NCBI RefSeq assembly: GCF_051020985.1 | Contig: NC_134999.1 | Span: 28,677,160-28,741,159, forward strand | Source: Nomia melanderi | Lineage: Eukaryota > Arthropoda > Insecta > Hymenoptera > Halictidae | Reading direction: 5' to 3' | DNA length: 64,000 nt | Part shown: one piece after another, positions 62,522-64,000 of the stretch | Position numbering within the stretch: the stretch's first letter is position 1 | Layout: every line of letters starts with the position of its first letter | Made by a program: the position numbers and the translations under genes | Notes under the pieces: model-generated | Database searches by the model: none | Told to the model about the DNA's origin: nothing | What the model saw: the letters and a program-made list of their open reading frames with translations, nothing else

Positions 62522-63275
62522 CCCTTTGCGGGCGAAGATTGTTGAAAGTATACAAAACCTTTTGCAAATTCTGCTAAATTAAACACTGAATGCTGAAATC
62601 ATAGAGAATAAGGAAACTGTGTACTGTAAATCATTTGTTCACAACTGGGTATTCCAAACATGGTATTCACCTTCGTTGAAATTTTGATGTAACAGAAACT
62701 GAATTTAATATTCACCGAAATTGATAGTCCGTATAACAATTTATTTAACACTCATTGAATTTCAATTTAATATCAACTGAATTTAATATCCACCGAAATT
62801 AATATTCTATCGTAACGTATTTAACTTTCATTTAAGTTTTATTTTAACATGAACTTATTTTATATTCACCAAAATTTATATTGTATCGTCTTTTATTTAA
62901 CTCGCACAAATAACGGAAGATAAAAATATGCAAATATGAAAATTTTCGTATTTGATCGGGTGAAGGAAAATGCGTGCATATTTCGCGATAGTTTATTCAG
63001 CTTTTATTTATTTTATTCATTTTCATTCTAATTCGATAAACATTGGATCAGTATATCTTTTTGAATCAATATCTTTAGAAGTACAGTATAACAGAATGAA
63101 AAGAGGTCAATTTTATAATATGTATTTATATTACGTATGCACAATAATTTACAATCTTTACTTTGTCTTCTTTTCATTCGTGTTTTTATTTGTATATCCT
63201 GTACGTAGGATACATGTAATTCACATTTAAGTATAAGTTGCATAGGAATGTTTAATATATGGCATGCATTTTTTC

Positions 63276-63505
63276 TTAACACTACAACTAGAATTACCGA
63301 GCACTTAAACCGTTTTTTAAAATTTCTTAATGAAAGCTATAAGCGTGAATTCATTAAGATTCCAATTAGCTTGTACTCCAGTTTATGTATTACCGAGTCA
63401 GCTTCTTTAATCATTCCTTAAAGAAACGTCTGTACCTTTACAGTCATTGTAAAAGAAGAAATTAAGAATTGGTCATTTTGACCCGCCTGGTAGTTCTAGT
63501 GTTAA
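63276..63505 (+). mobile_element. MITE family C in the Shaw intron
   Basis: TTAACACTACAACTAGAATT and CCGAGC at the left; GGTCATTTTGACCC and GGTAGTTCTAGTGTTAA at the right; 230 bp. It ends about 170 bp before the S1 exon. Confidence 0.8.
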
Positions 63506-63676
63506 ACAAAACCTGCTTTTATCTCGGAAACTATTGAGTTTCGGACCTATGTTTACTGGAGTGTTTTTACTCAGTTTAGTGAGTTGCGTACGTCCTATAA
63601 TTTAGAAACACCCTGTCTAACAGTTTCAACTAGTTATTTTCGGAACGTTTTCAATCCCTGAATGCAAATGTCCCAG

Positions 63677-64000
63677 GTGGAACCATGCTGTTGGAGTACG
63701 TACAGCATCCACAGGGATACCCAAGCCACGCTCGCGATACTCGATAAGCTTGACGTGGAAGGCGAGAAGCTAAGCGACGAGGAAATCGCGCGGCTTTTCG
63801 GCTACGAGGAAGAGTACAACAGGGGAACCTTGTCGAGATGGCAAAAACTACGGCCAAGGATCTGGGCTCTTTTCGATGAGCCGTACTCATCCCTCGCGGC
63901 GAAGTGTATAGCCTGTGTTTCAATACTCTTCATCTGCCTCTCGGTTCTCTGTTTCTGCTTGAAGAGTCACACGACAACGAAACGGTCGAGAAACAATCAA
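63677..64000 (+). CDS. Shaw: Shaw-type potassium channel, exon with end of T1, linker and S1 (partial)
   Basis: Continues the channel in phase 0 after the acceptor TCCCAG. It opens with [16 protein letters not shown], where Cys103-Cys104 complete the T1 zinc site begun in the previous exon. A charged T1-S1 linker follows, then the conserved [12 protein letters not shown] block that precedes S1 in Kv channels. A hydrophobic helix at about residues 174-194 ([20 protein letters not shown]) is S1. The frame stays open for all 108 codons to the window edge, so S2-S6, the S4 voltage sensor and the pore signature lie beyond. By family, the product is a plasma-membrane delayed-rectifier-like K+ channel of neurons. 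The exon is clearly GC-richer than the flanking intron. Confidence 0.95.
   Translation, partial: MEPCCWSTYSIHRDTQATLAILDKLDVEGEKLSDEEIARLFGYEEEYNRGTLSRWQKLRPRIWALFDEPYSSLAAKCIACVSILFICLSVLCFCLKSHTTTKRSRNNQ

Larger units (their letters stand above)
58612..63676 (+). other. Intron between the T1 and S1 exons of the Shaw-type channel
   Basis: A 5.07 kb intron in phase 0, bounded by CAG/GTCTGC and TCCCAG/GTGGAA. It is mostly AT-rich. It holds three short coding-like fragments (59.16-60.18 kb), one TTAA element with CCTTG-type tips (62.28 kb), one with CACTA-type tips (63.28 kb), and nothing else I can name. The phase and position are inferred from continuity of the Kv protein across the gap. Confidence 0.85.

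Overview
The window is 64 kb of AT-rich, CpG-tolerant animal DNA with very few coding stretches. The one securely recognised gene is a Shaw-type (Kv3) voltage-gated potassium channel on the plus strand. Two of its exons lie at the right end: the T1 tetramerisation domain at 58.3-58.6 kb, and the end of T1 plus the linker and transmembrane segment S1 at 63.68-64.0 kb, still open at the window edge. The protein is closest to insect Shaw/Shawl channels. Together with AT-rich introns, GC-richer promoter-like islands and many short TTAA-flanked elements, this suggests an insect, plausibly a hymenopteran. The species cannot be named from the sequence.

Layout. 0-20 kb is AT-rich DNA with scattered elements. 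It holds two candidate exons of an unidentified minus-strand gene (18.23-18.34 kb and 4.02-4.07 kb), a GC-rich segment with a ~240 bp tandem repeat (12.0-13.2 kb), and a Tc1 relic with a second element inserted in it (16.1-16.7 kb). 20-38 kb is a patchwork of short inverted-repeat elements and featureless AT-rich DNA. 38.6-40.0 kb is a diverged ~280 bp tandem array. It runs straight into the strongest promoter-like island of the window (40.0-40.8 kb), which ends in good splice-donor sequences and is a candidate 5' end for the Shaw gene. 41-57 kb is AT-rich and probably Shaw first-intron sequence. It holds a 44 bp minisatellite, a C-terminal fragment of a non-LTR retrotransposon, a young fold-back element with 51 bp arms, and a second promoter-like segment at 51.8-52.1 kb. 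57.5-58.2 kb is a ~140 bp tandem array touching the T1 exon. 58.6-63.7 kb is the intron between the two Shaw exons and contains unidentified coding-like fragments.

The most striking theme is a set of at least nine families of short (about 130-300 bp) non-coding elements. Most are bounded by TTAA and have inverted tips beginning CCC/CCT or CACT/CACG. Several carry a 15-22 bp palindrome near one end. Several pairs of different families abut at a single shared TTAA. They look like piggyBac-style MITEs. No transposase for them is visible here.

No rRNA, tRNA, CRISPR array or prokaryotic-style operon was seen.
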